Assembly: GCA_026393985.1 (NCBI GenBank)
Contig: JAPKZB010000005.1
Location: 112,631-176,630, forward strand
Length of the DNA stretch: 64,000 nucleotides
Reading direction: 5' to 3'
Source: Acidobacteriota bacterium
GTDB lineage: Bacteria > Acidobacteriota > Terriglobia > Bryobacterales > Bryobacteraceae
Shown: piece after piece, positions 9,122 to 17,398 of the stretch
How positions within the stretch are numbered: the first letter of the stretch is position 1
Layout: each line of letters begins with the position of its first letter
The notes under the pieces: generated by a model
What the model saw: the letters and a program-made list of their open reading frames with translations, nothing else
What the model was told of the DNA's origin: nothing
Database searches by the model: none
Program-made: the position numbers and the translations under genes

Positions 9122-10881
9122 CCGTCTCGCCGCGTCAGGACCAGATAGCGCACCTCGGCCACGGCGCCGCCCGCCACCCGCAGAGCGCGCAGCGAAAGTG
9201 CGTTCGGCCCGGCCGGCAGGGTGATCACCCCCAACGGCCAGCGTGCGAACTCCTTGGCGTAGGACTCCGTCCCCCGGTCGTGCCGGTCCTCCCGGGCGCC
9301 AAGCGGGGCCGGGTCGTGCGCTCGCGGAACGGTCGACTCGAGACGCGCGGCCCCGCAGCTCAATTCCACCACCGACCCCGCCGCGGGCGCCGTATAGTGC
9401 AGCACCGCTTCGTAGGCCCCCGCCGTGACCACCTCCACATTCCAGAAAATCCGGTCCGTCGTCCGGGTCCAATTTGTAAAGTAGGAGCTATTCGGCGCCG
9501 TATTGCTGCGCCTTATCCCGCCCGCGGCCAGCCCATCCCGCGCGGGCAGGTAGGTCAGCCGGGCGTAGCCCACCGGAAACGGACGGTCGTCCCGCCCGAC
9601 CAGCGGCAGCATCTCCCTGCCCCAGGCCGCCCCGGCCTCCCGCAGCCTCCGGGCCTGCTCCGGCGCCTCGTCCGCCACATCGTGCCTCTGGCCCGGATCA
9701 TTTTCCATATCGAAAAGCCGGCCGTCGGCATCCAGACGATATTGCTGGGTCCGCACGCTGATGCGCTTGTTCCAATGGGAGAAGAGCATACGGTCCGGCC
9801 ACTCCGGCGCCGGGCCCGCCAGCAGCGGCGTCAGGCTGACGCCATCGAGCGGCTGACGGCTCCCCACCGGAATCCCGGCCAGCGCTGCGAGCGTCGGCAG
9901 CAGGTCGATCGCGCCCGCAATCTGCCGGACCACGCGGCCACCCCCTATCCGGCGCGGCCAGCGGAGGAGCAGCGGCGAGCGCACCCCGCCCTCGTCCACG
10001 GTCCCCTTCCGGCCCTTCATGCCCCCGTTCCAGCGCCAACTGTTCGGGCCGTTATCGCAAAAGAACACGACAATCGTGTCCTGATCAAGACGCAGTTCTT
10101 TGAGCCGGTCGAGCAGCCGGCCCACGTTCCAGTCAAGGTTCTCCACCATCGCCAGCGCCGCCCGGGTCATGCCCACGTCCTCCTGCGCGGGGTCGGTGGC
10201 CCGCAGCGCCGGCTCCAAGCGGGCAAATTTCCTGTAATAGGCATCCGGCACCTGCATCGGCGAGTGCGGGGCATTCAACGGAAGGTAGCAGAAAAATGGC
10301 CGAGCCCGATTCTTCGTAATAAACGTCATGGCGCGGTTCGTCAGGTCGTCGGTAATGTAGCCTTGTCCATTGACGAATTGCCCGTTGTGGTCCATCTCCG
10401 TATCGAAGTAGTGGGCCCAGTGACCGGACGTGAAGCCGTAAAACTCCTCAAATCCTCGAAAATTCGGATGGTAAGGCGCCTGCGACCCGTTGTGCCACTT
10501 CCCGAACGCCCCGGTGGCGTAGCCGGCCGCGCGAAAAGTCTGAGCAATGGTGTGCTCCTCCGGATTCAGACGCTCCTGCCCGGTACTCACGCCCCGCACC
10601 CCGCCCCGCGGATGATAGCGGCCCGTCAAAAACTCCGCCCGCGTCGGCGCGCAGACAGCGCAAACGAAGAACCGCTCAAACTGCGCCCCCTCCCGGCCAA
10701 TCGAGTCGATGCGCGGGGTGGCCAGATTGCTGTTGCCATGCAGGCTCAGGTCGCCCCAGCCCTGGTCGTCGGTGAGGATGACCACGACATTCGGCCGCGC
10801 CTGCCGCCCCTGCCCATGTAGGCCTTCGGGCCGGACCGCCGCCGGCAGTGCGGCAAGGAAACCTCGGCGTGAGAGCGTCAT
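9118..10881 (-). CDS. Tat-exported type I sulfatase (arylsulfatase family)
   Basis: A twin-arginine leader (SRRGFLAALPAAV) precedes the sulfatase fold. The metal site is seen at DDQGWGD (residues 38-44). The formylglycine signature is CAPTR (Cys77 to Arg81) followed by AEFLTGR, matching CxPxR and so needing a formylglycine-generating enzyme. Further motifs are FGKWHNG and FFCDNGPNS. Beyond about residue 440, an extra C-terminal region of about 140 residues looks like a beta-sandwich (VVELSCGAARLES), perhaps for binding. It probably desulfates a sugar or aryl ester in the periplasm. The MFS gene follows with a 4-bp overlap. Confidence 0.9.
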   Translation of the reverse strand: MTLSRRGFLAALPAAVRPEGLHGQGRQARPNVVVILTDDQGWGDLSLHGNSNLATPRIDSIGREGAQFERFFVCAVCAPTRAEFLTGRYHPRGGVRGVSTGQERLNPEEHTIAQTFRAAGYATGAFGKWHNGSQAPYHPNFRGFEEFYGFTSGHWAHYFDTEMDHNGQFVNGQGYITDDLTNRAMTFITKNRARPFFCYLPLNAPHSPMQVPDAYYRKFARLEPALRATDPAQEDVGMTRAALAMVENLDWNVGRLLDRLKELRLDQDTIVVFFCDNGPNSWRWNGGMKGRKGTVDEGGVRSPLLLRWPRRIGGGRVVRQIAGAIDLLPTLAALAGIPVGSRQPLDGVSLTPLLAGPAPEWPDRMLFSHWNKRISVRTQQYRLDADGRLFDMENDPGQRHDVADEAPEQARRLREAGAAWGREMLPLVGRDDRPFPVGYARLTYLPARDGLAAGGIRRSNTAPNSSYFTNWTRTTDRIFWNVEVVTAGAYEAVLHYTAPAAGSVVELSCGAARLESTVPRAHDPAPLGAREDRHDRGTESYAKEFARWPLGVITLPAGPNALSLRALRVAGGAVAEVRYLVLTRRDG

Positions 10882-10920
10882 CCGATTACTATACCGGGTC
10901 GCTCCCCCGCTTTTCCCCCC

Positions 10921-12354
10921 TCACCGCACCCAAACCGTCGCCGGGCTGCGGCTGCCGCGGTTGCCCACCGTCCACACCACCGGCTCCGCCCGGGCCTCCC
11001 GCGCCGCTCGCGCCGGTAAACGGACGTTGATCTGCGCGAGGCCGATGAACCCCGGCACCTCTCCCGCAAAGAGCACCGCGGCCGCCTTATCGCCCACTGT
11101 CACCGACACCGGCAGCGCCACCAATGGATGAACCGGCCCGGCGACGGCTCCAGTCTCGCGCGGTCCCACCACGTTTCCCGCCCCGGTCCCGAACAGTACG
11201 AGCACGGCGCCCGGCAGCGCGGGAGCCCCCTGCCCATTGCGGCTGCCATCTTCGTTCAACGCCACCACGTGCCGGGTCGCAAAATCCTGAAACAGCTCTG
11301 GCGCCGCCTCGGCCACCGGAACCGAAATCCGATTCGACGGCACGCCCGATCCGAACACCTGCACGCTGGCCACCGCCCCCGGCCGCAGCTCGTAAGGCAC
11401 TTGCAGGTTTACCTGAAAGGCATCGGCATAGACGAGCGGCGCCGGCACCCCGTCAAGGAGAACTCGCGTGCCTTCAAGCTCGCGGGGCAGTTGGCCGCGC
11501 GCGTCGAGCCGCGCTGCCGCGCCCCGCGCCGGCCCCAGCTCTTCAATGAACAGCGTCATCAGCGCACCCGGCACCAGCGGCGCCGCCGGCCCCCCCGCCG
11601 CGTTGGCGATGGCGTTCGCGCGCAGAAACCCGAAGCCGGCTGGGTCGCCCGTCGTCCACTGGATCACCGTCTGCTTCAGATCCGCGCACGCGCTCTCCTC
11701 GCCGCCCGGTTCGTAATCCGGCAACGCCGCGCCCATCCAGGAAACGCCCTCGTTTTCGAGCGCCAACAGCGCCAAAAATGCCGCCTCGCCCCCGCAACCG
11801 CTCGGCTCGCCCCACTCGGTGGCCAGCACCGGCGCCCGGCCCAACAACGGCCGCACCGGTTCCAACACGCTGCCGCCGGTCGCCAGGCGAGCGCCGTAAA
11901 CAACCTGCGGGTCATTCCCGATCGGCCCCGGCCGCACCACCGGATGGCGCGCCCCGGCGCCGCGAACCGCCGCGATGTCCGTCCCGGCATCCACCTCGAG
12001 CAGCACCCGCGGATGAGCGCCCCAGCGGCGCCACTCCGGCTCGCGGCTCCCGGTCAGAATCACGGCAAGCTGACTGTCGAGCGCCGCCTCCACCACCGCG
12101 GCACCCAGCGAGGCCGGCACGCGCACGGCGTTCAGATTCCAGCGCACCCGCAAAATCCCGAACGTTTCCCGCGGCTGCCGCATCCCTTCGGCGGTCACGT
12201 TCATGCCGCGCAGCGTCACCGGCGTGCCTTGATCGAGCAGGCGGCTGCCCTGCACCGTCAGCGGCCCGGTCACCGGCGGCGCGATCGGCGCATGGCCTCG
12301 CGCGCCGTATGCGATCGCCAGCAGCGCCGCCAGTCCTTTAATCCAAAGGTTCAT
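10921..12354 (-). CDS. Secreted protein with Solibacter-type C-terminal domain (TIGR03437-like)
   Basis: The track start at 12492 lies inside the neighbouring gene. The ATG at 12354 gives a 477-residue protein with a signal peptide (MNLWIKGLAALLAIAYG) and overlaps the upstream gene by 17 bp. The N-terminal half (GMNVTAEGMRQPRETFGILR) vaguely resembles a glycoside-hydrolase-like TIM barrel but lacks clear catalytic motifs. From about residue 270 the pattern ARGQLPRELEGTRVLLDGVPAPLVYA...QVNLQVPYEL...LFGTGAGN...INVRLP is the C-terminal domain common in Solibacter secreted proteins. Its function is unknown; an extracellular or surface role is inferred. Confidence 0.75.
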   Translation of the reverse strand: MNLWIKGLAALLAIAYGARGHAPIAPPVTGPLTVQGSRLLDQGTPVTLRGMNVTAEGMRQPRETFGILRVRWNLNAVRVPASLGAAVVEAALDSQLAVILTGSREPEWRRWGAHPRVLLEVDAGTDIAAVRGAGARHPVVRPGPIGNDPQVVYGARLATGGSVLEPVRPLLGRAPVLATEWGEPSGCGGEAAFLALLALENEGVSWMGAALPDYEPGGEESACADLKQTVIQWTTGDPAGFGFLRANAIANAAGGPAAPLVPGALMTLFIEELGPARGAAARLDARGQLPRELEGTRVLLDGVPAPLVYADAFQVNLQVPYELRPGAVASVQVFGSGVPSNRISVPVAEAAPELFQDFATRHVVALNEDGSRNGQGAPALPGAVLVLFGTGAGNVVGPRETGAVAGPVHPLVALPVSVTVGDKAAAVLFAGEVPGFIGLAQINVRLPARAAREARAEPVVWTVGNRGSRSPATVWVR

Positions 12355-13390
12355 AGCTCGGAGCCTTGGCCGCGTCAAACGAAAGGCAGTACCATCCGGC
12401 CGGGCGCCGCCCGTTCGGGCTGGCCGCGCCATAAACAGCGCAAAGCTGATACGTGCTCCCCTGGGGCGCCGGTTGGTAGCCGTACGGCGCACCGGTCACC
12501 GGGTCCTTCCACCGGACCGTCCGTCCTGCCGCGTTCTCATCAAGCGCGCTCAAGGCCGCCGGCAGCTTCCGTTCACCCTCCGGACTGGCCTTCCAGTCTT
12601 CGTGCAGGCGCCGCGCTATGGCCAGCAGATCCTCTCCCCGGCGCCGGTCCTCAGCGAGAATCCGCTGCCTCTCCGGCGTGCCGGTGTAGGAGAAGCCCGC
12701 CACGAGCGTGGCTACGATCAACCCGCCGGCGAGCATGGCAAACCGGCTATGCCAAGCCTTGGCTCTCCGGCCATCTTTGCCTGCGCCCTGAGTGTAGTAG
12801 GCAAACACTGCGCCCGCCAGACCCAGCACCACCATGGCTTTCGCAAAAAAACGGCGCGTCAGTTCGCCTTCTAAAAACACCGCCACCACCGCCACCAGAT
12901 CGCCGATAAACACGCTGGCCGTAATCAGCAGCGCCACGTTGGTCAACCATCGCCCCACCGCCGAAGCGGTCTTGTCCGGGTTGGCCGCTACATCGGCCAG
13001 AATGCTGCGCGTCGCCATCACAAATACCGGAAACGCCACCACAATCGCCGCAATCTGCCAGCTCACCTGCCGCATCGCCCAAGGTACGCTAGCGCGATCG
13101 AGCACGTCCGGCGTCCAGAAGTCGATCATGGTGAACCAGACCGATCCGATTGCGCAAATCCATACGCCCAGCGTGCCGAAGGCCACCAGATGATAAAACG
13201 CCTCCCGCGCCGCTTCGAGCGTACTTCGCGGCGCAGGAAGCCCCTCCCCGGTCGCCTCCTCGTACCACGAACCCAACGCCGCATAAACCGTCCGCGCCGG
13301 CCAGCCCTGCTGCTTGAGCAGTTCCACCAGAAACCCGTCCGACGCCCCCGCCTGCTTGGCCGCCCGCAGAAACCGCCCCAACTCGTCCAT
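12338..13390 (-). CDS. DUF5671-like integral membrane protein
   Basis: This 350-residue protein has three parts. Residues 1-45 are a soluble helical segment (ELGRFLRAAKQAGASDGFLVELL). Residues 60-240 contain about five hydrophobic helices in the pattern of DUF5671 (FYHLVAFGTLGVWICAIGSVWF). Residues 245-350 are a soluble tail (RRGEDLLAIARRLHEDWKA...AVYGAASP). The family has no assigned function. It overlaps the TIGR03437 gene by 17 bp and starts 58 bp from the 5' end of the divergent tmRNA gene. Confidence 0.7.
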   Translation of the reverse strand: MDELGRFLRAAKQAGASDGFLVELLKQQGWPARTVYAALGSWYEEATGEGLPAPRSTLEAAREAFYHLVAFGTLGVWICAIGSVWFTMIDFWTPDVLDRASVPWAMRQVSWQIAAIVVAFPVFVMATRSILADVAANPDKTASAVGRWLTNVALLITASVFIGDLVAVVAVFLEGELTRRFFAKAMVVLGLAGAVFAYYTQGAGKDGRRAKAWHSRFAMLAGGLIVATLVAGFSYTGTPERQRILAEDRRRGEDLLAIARRLHEDWKASPEGERKLPAALSALDENAAGRTVRWKDPVTGAPYGYQPAPQGSTYQLCAVYGAASPNGRRPAGWYCLSFDAAKAPSYEPLD

Positions 13391-13420
13391 AGCTTTACCA
13401 TAACCCGATTACCGCCGCAG

Positions 13421-13429
13421 TGGTACACT
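13421..13429 (+). promoter_or_regulatory. Extended -10 promoter of tmRNA
   Basis: TGGTACACT fits the extended -10 form TGN-TAnnnT. It predicts a start near 13436, about 13 nt before the mature 5' end, as expected for a precursor trimmed by RNase P. No good -35 hexamer is seen at normal spacing. Confidence 0.5.
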
Positions 13430-13448
13430 ATCGATAGATCGGTACGTT

Positions 13449-13796
13449 GGGGGCGAAACGGCTTCGACGGGATCGAGTCATCGTAGAGAGGCGTGTCGGG
13501 TTCCGAGCTCCCGTAAAACGATCGGAAAACCATAACTGCCGAACAGCAGTTTGCTTACGCTGCTTAATTAGCAGCGTCGCTCTTTAGTTGGTGTCTGCCA
13601 CGGCTAAAGCAAGCGTCACTCGGTGGACTGGACCGCAAGCTTCTGTTCGGAGCCCAGGGTTGAGATCAATCGAACTGGGATTGGGGCGTCTTGCTGGTTC
13701 AACTGCTCCTTTCCGAGAACCACGAATCAGATACACACGTAGGCTCTTTACTTTGAGCGTTCTCGGACGCGGGTTCGACTCCCGCCGCCTCCACCA
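13449..13796 (+). ncRNA. ssrA: tmRNA (transfer-messenger RNA), one-piece
   Basis: The 5' end GGGGGCGAAACGGCUUCGACG and the 3' end GGGTTCGACTCCCGCCGCCTCCACCA are the hallmark tRNA-like ends. The seven bases GGGGGCG at 13449 pair with CGCCTCC before the encoded ACCA, with one G-U pair. The T-arm loop GTTCGACTC is intact. The tag frame begins at the GCC at 13538 and encodes AEQQFAYAA, ending in TAA at 13565-13567, followed by a TAG in another frame. The length of 348 nt is normal. It rescues stalled ribosomes together with SmpB, which is not in this window. Confidence 0.97.
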
Positions 13797-13802
13797 AATT
13801 GC

Positions 13803-14345
13803 ATGCCCGGCCAGTCCATCCAACCGCTTGAATGGCGAAACGAGAGCGGTTTTCTGGTCTCCACCGACAGAGAACTTCTCCAGCGCGACCGGATCCACGC
13901 CGCCCTGACCGTCAGCACCTGGTCGCCGGGGATCGACCCCGAAACCGTCAACCGGGCCATCGACCATAGCCTCTGTTTCGGCCTCTACCGCGACGGTGTC
14001 CAAGTCGGCTTCGGCCGTTTTATCACCGACTACGCCACCTTCGCCTACATGGCGGATGTTTACGTAGACCCCACACTCCGCGGACAGGGCTTAGGACGCT
14101 TTCTGGTGGACTGCATGCTGCGATATCCCGGCATCGAGCGCTACCGCCGCCTGCTGCTGGCCACCACCACCGCTGCTTGGCTGTATCAGAAGTTCGGCTT
14201 CGAACCCCCGGCCAATCCGTCGCTGTTCTGGCAGATCAACCGCCCGAATGTCTATACCGGCTCGAGCCAGTGTCGGGCCAACGCCTCGGCCGAGGACGCC
14301 AAATCCACCGCTGCGCTGCCCACCGCCGCGCCGTCCACAAAGTAG
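13803..14345 (+). CDS. GNAT-family N-acetyltransferase
   Basis: This 180-residue protein has a GNAT core: MADVYVDPTLRGQGLGRFLVDCML is motif A with the acetyl-CoA loop (R/Q-x-x-G-x-G/A), and WLYQKFGFEP is motif B. The N-terminus matches a family opening of the type 'W...F.ISTD...L....IH'. The substrate is unknown. The ATG lies 6 nt after the tmRNA CCA end with no Shine-Dalgarno site, so it may be read from a processed or leaderless message. The last 30 residues (beyond NRPNVYT) overlap the convergent gene by 94 bp and look like a non-family extension. Confidence 0.82.
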   Translation: MPGQSIQPLEWRNESGFLVSTDRELLQRDRIHAALTVSTWSPGIDPETVNRAIDHSLCFGLYRDGVQVGFGRFITDYATFAYMADVYVDPTLRGQGLGRFLVDCMLRYPGIERYRRLLLATTTAAWLYQKFGFEPPANPSLFWQINRPNVYTGSSQCRANASAEDAKSTAALPTAAPSTK

Positions 14346-14653
14346 TCCGCCAGGATGCCCTCGGCCGTCGGTCGCAACTCCAACCGCCTGGTCTTGGCGT
14401 CTAAACGGAGGGTCTCTCCGAGCCAGGTAAACTGCACCAGCACCCGCTGCCTGTGGCCAATCGTCCGGCACTGCGTCAACAACTCCGAGGTGAATGCCGA
14501 CTTCCGCAGCGCCTCAGCGTGCGGGGCCCGCTGCAAAGCCGCGCTGCGGTCGGCCTCGCGCTGTTCGCGTTCGCGGCGCAACGTCTCCGGGTCCTTCTCC
14601 TCACGGCTCTCAAGCGCCTTGAGATTGTTCTCCAGGCTGTCCAGAAAACTCAC
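14252..14653 (-). CDS. Small conserved-looking hypothetical protein
   Basis: This 133-residue protein has a charged coiled-coil-like N-terminus (residues 1-45, LESREEKDPETLRREREQREADR) followed by a compact domain that may form a beta-sheet (RVLVQFTWLGETLRLDAKTRRLEL). It starts at 14653 in a 4-bp ATGA overlap with the end of the amidase gene, so it is translated with it. It may work with the cell-wall enzymes upstream, but no family was recognised. Confidence 0.65.
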   Translation of the reverse strand: MSFLDSLENNLKALESREEKDPETLRREREQREADRSAALQRAPHAEALRKSAFTSELLTQCRTIGHRQRVLVQFTWLGETLRLDAKTRRLELRPTAEGILADYFVDGAAVGSAAVDLASSAEALARHWLEPV

Positions 14654-16044
14654 TCCTCGCCCCCCCCGCGCGCGACCTGAAAATGGCTGAGCGAGTCGGC
14701 GTACTGCGCAATTCCTTTGGCGAGCGCCTCGGCCATCCGCTGCCGCACCTCGGACCTCATCAGCTCTTTCTCATCGCGTGCGTTGCTCAGAAAGCCGATC
14801 TCGGCCAGCACACTCGGCATGTTCGCACCAATCAACACCACAAACGGCGCCCGCTTGACGCCCCGATTCCGGGCGTTCGCCGCCTGGTTGTACCAGCCCC
14901 GCGAGAGCGCCGTATTGATGCGAGTCGCGAATTCGCGCGACTCGTTAACTTTTTCCTTCAAGGCGATCTTCTGCAACAGATCCCGCAGTTCGAAAACGCC
15001 CAAATCCGACGAAGCATTTTCTCGCGCCGCGGTCTCCAAAGCATCCTTCTGCGTCGTGAAGCTCAAAATGAAGGTCTCAATGCCCGAAACCGACTTGATC
15101 GGCGAACTATTGGCGTGGATGGAAAGGAACAGATCCGCCCGGCTCTCGTTGGCAATCCGTGTCCGCTCTTCGAGTGGCACGAAGCGGTCGTCGCGGCGAG
15201 TATAGATCACCTCCGCCCCCAACTCGTCGGTGAGCATCTGGCCCAAACGCAGCGCGATGTCGAGCACCAGCTCCTTTTCGGTTAACCCGGAGGGCCCCGC
15301 CGTCCCTTGATCGTGGCCACCGTGGCCGGGGTCGAGGACGATCCGGCGTATCTTCAAGCCCAGCGTCCGCGTCATCGTGGCCGTTGCCTCGGAAGCCGGC
15401 CGGGCCTCGCGCGCGCCCGCAGGCAAACGGCGCGCCGGCGGCGGCGGTGGGGTGCGAGCGAGAGCAGGTGCCGCCGGGCGGATGGGCGATAGGAAAGGAG
15501 GATACAGCGGGGGAGCCACTGCAATTAACGACGGGGGCAATGAACTGGCCAACTCGGGCGGAGAATCCATCCAACCCGGCGGCGCCGCTTCGGCAACCAC
15601 CGGACGCCAAATCAGGCGCTCCGGCATCGCCGGCGCTGGCATCTTCGCCACCGCGCCCGGTTGCCGCAGTTCCAGAATCAGACGCGTCGGGTTCGATAAA
15701 GTCTCCTTGGTGACCACCACATCGGTCGCCAGATCGAGTACCATCCGCGTAACCCCGCGCTTGGCCTCCCCGACACGAATCTGCCGCAACTGCCGGTCGT
15801 TAACGGCAATCGCGGTCGCCACGCGGCCCTGGATTCGAGCCTTGGTATCGACGAAATCAAAAAACACCCGGTCCGGCTGGCTGAGCCGGTTCTCATGAAA
15901 CTCCGGCATCTCGGACAGCTCTAGCGCAACCCGCGTCACCTCACCCTGCGACCAGAAACGTACATCCTTCAGAACGACTTGCGCAAAACACCCTTCAGCC
16001 AGCCAGGCCACAGCCAACAGCGGAATTGCAGCAGAGGTCTTCAC
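14650..16044 (-). CDS. N-acetylmuramoyl-L-alanine amidase with AMIN domain (AmiC type)
   Basis: This 464-residue protein has a signal peptide (about 1-21), an AMIN domain at about 25-130 (VTRVALELSEMPEFHE...PDRVFFDFVDT), a Pro/Ala-rich linker, and an Amidase_3 domain from about 230. Zinc ligands are seen in LDPGHGGHDQGT (His), KELVLDIALRLG (Glu) and LFLSIHANSS (His), and the catalytic Glu is in SVLAEIGFLSN. It cleaves the peptide stem from glycan strands, probably at the division site where AMIN domains localise. It overlaps the transglycosylase gene upstream and the small gene downstream by 4 bp each. Confidence 0.93.
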   Translation of the reverse strand: MKTSAAIPLLAVAWLAEGCFAQVVLKDVRFWSQGEVTRVALELSEMPEFHENRLSQPDRVFFDFVDTKARIQGRVATAIAVNDRQLRQIRVGEAKRGVTRMVLDLATDVVVTKETLSNPTRLILELRQPGAVAKMPAPAMPERLIWRPVVAEAAPPGWMDSPPELASSLPPSLIAVAPPLYPPFLSPIRPAAPALARTPPPPPARRLPAGAREARPASEATATMTRTLGLKIRRIVLDPGHGGHDQGTAGPSGLTEKELVLDIALRLGQMLTDELGAEVIYTRRDDRFVPLEERTRIANESRADLFLSIHANSSPIKSVSGIETFILSFTTQKDALETAARENASSDLGVFELRDLLQKIALKEKVNESREFATRINTALSRGWYNQAANARNRGVKRAPFVVLIGANMPSVLAEIGFLSNARDEKELMRSEVRQRMAEALAKGIAQYADSLSHFQVARGGGEE

Positions 16045-16760
16045 TTGGTTCGCATGTGCACCCGCCCTTCACTGTCCGTGAAGACCTCAACCGGCCGGTG
16101 AGCCGACGGTTGAGCGACTTCCGGCGGCGAGGAGCCGGCAGCGTTCTGTAGGGGGTTCGCGGCTAACGCCTTCCGGGCGTCGCCGTACTTCTTCCCAACT
16201 TTATACACGTAATCCTGGGTCTCCCGGTAGGGCGGGATCCAACCGTACCGGTTCACCGCGCCGGCGCCGGCGTTGTAAGCCGCCAAGGCCAGGCGGTCGT
16301 CTTTGTAGAGGTCCTGCAACTCGCGAAGATGCTTCACGCCCGCCCGGATATTCTCCTCGGCGTCGAAGGCGTTACGCACGCCCAATTGCCGCGCCGTACC
16401 GGGCATCAACTGCATCAAGCCTTGCGCCCCGACGGGCGATACAGCGTAAGGATTATAGTTCGACTCGACGGCGATGACAGCATGCACCAGCAGAGGATCC
16501 ACCTTGTAATGATTGGCCGCGGTTTCGACGATCTGATGAATCCGGCTTTCGGCCGGGTTCGCCTTCGGCTCCGCCGCCAAGGGGGCATCCGGCGAAACCA
16601 GTACGGGCGCAACTACCCGGGGCGTTACGGGCACCGCCCGGCGGATTAATTGACCAGTCCGCCGATCTGCCTTGACGTCGTAACGCACCCCGCCGCCGTC
16701 AGCAGCGCACAGCAACGATGCGCCGGTCAGCAGGAAACAGAACTGGACAAATTTGCTCAA
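16041..16760 (-). CDS. Lytic transglycosylase, SLT domain
   Basis: The SLT domain covers about residues 95-200: AVIAVESNYNPYAVSPVGAQGLMQLMP has the catalytic Glu, followed by LALAAYNAGAGAVNRYG and YVYKV. The track starts at a GTG at 16814, but a -10-like TACGAT sits at 16796-16791 on this strand, inside that extension. The TTG at 16760 gives a proper signal peptide (SKFVQFCFLLTGASLLCA), so it is preferred; the protein is then 239 residues. The enzyme cuts glycan strands to 1,6-anhydro ends. It is the first gene of a coupled cell-wall operon with the amidase. Confidence 0.9.
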   Translation of the reverse strand: MSKFVQFCFLLTGASLLCAADGGGVRYDVKADRRTGQLIRRAVPVTPRVVAPVLVSPDAPLAAEPKANPAESRIHQIVETAANHYKVDPLLVHAVIAVESNYNPYAVSPVGAQGLMQLMPGTARQLGVRNAFDAEENIRAGVKHLRELQDLYKDDRLALAAYNAGAGAVNRYGWIPPYRETQDYVYKVGKKYGDARKALAANPLQNAAGSSPPEVAQPSAHRPVEVFTDSEGRVHMRTK

Positions 16761-16840
16761 AACAATTCTTGTACGCAATGATCGTACACTCCAGGCAGAA
16801 GTGCAATCGGGCACGGCCCCTGAATCGGAAACACACCCAA

Positions 16841-16849
16841 TGCTATGAT
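16841..16849 (+). promoter_or_regulatory. Extended -10 promoter just upstream of mobA
   Basis: TGCTATGAT is an extended -10 element. Its end is only 6 nt from the mobA ATG at 16856 and no Shine-Dalgarno site is present, so transcription would begin at or next to the A of ATG (leaderless mRNA). Confidence 0.55.
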
Positions 16850-16855
16850 CTTCTC

Positions 16856-17398
16856 ATGGAAAGCTGCCGTGGATACGTCCTCGCCGGCGGCCGCAGTCGG
16901 CGCATGGGCGAAGACAAAGGCCGGCTCTCCTGGCACGGGGAACCGCTTGTGGTTTACCAATGGCAGCGCCTGGACAAACTGCTGCCGCCGGCCACGGTGA
17001 TCGGCGGCGAATATCGAGACCTCGGCGTGCCCTCGCTTGCCGACCGCTACCCCGGCCAAGGCCCTCTGGGCGCAATCCTTACGGCTCTCGCCGCCAGCCC
17101 CGCTGCCTTGGTTCTGGCCGTCGACATGCCGCTCGTCGGCGAGGCGACGCTGGCCGGCCTTCTGCGCGGCACGACGGCCGATGCGGTGATTCCCCGTCCC
17201 GCCGGCGGACGCCTGCAGCCTCTTGCCGCGCTCTACCGCCCCTCGGCCCAACCCAAACTCGCCGCCGCCTTCGCCCGCGGCACCCGGCGCGTGGTTGACG
17301 CCCTCGCAGAACTGGAAATTGAATGGCGGGAGCTGCCGCCCGGCGAATTTCTTTCGATGAATACCCCGGCCGAATACGCAGAGGCGCTCGAGCACTAA
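16856..17398 (+). CDS. mobA: Molybdenum cofactor guanylyltransferase
   Basis: This 180-residue protein has the nucleotidyltransferase signature LAGGRSRRMGEDKGRLSW at the N-terminus, then VLAVDMPLV, the metal/nucleotide-binding Asp segment, and the typical end MNTPAEYAEA. MobA adds GMP to Mo-molybdopterin. The track start at 16718 runs through the divergent gene's promoter, so the ATG at 16856 is chosen, where homology begins and a -10 box lies directly upstream. No other Mo-cofactor gene is nearby. The stop codon directly abuts the start of the next gene. Confidence 0.88.
   Translation: MESCRGYVLAGGRSRRMGEDKGRLSWHGEPLVVYQWQRLDKLLPPATVIGGEYRDLGVPSLADRYPGQGPLGAILTALAASPAALVLAVDMPLVGEATLAGLLRGTTADAVIPRPAGGRLQPLAALYRPSAQPKLAAAFARGTRRVVDALAELEIEWRELPPGEFLSMNTPAEYAEALEH

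Noticed and set aside
13741-13796. tRNA gene suggested by GGGTTCGACTCCC and CCACCA
   Set aside because: It is the 3' tRNA-like end of tmRNA.
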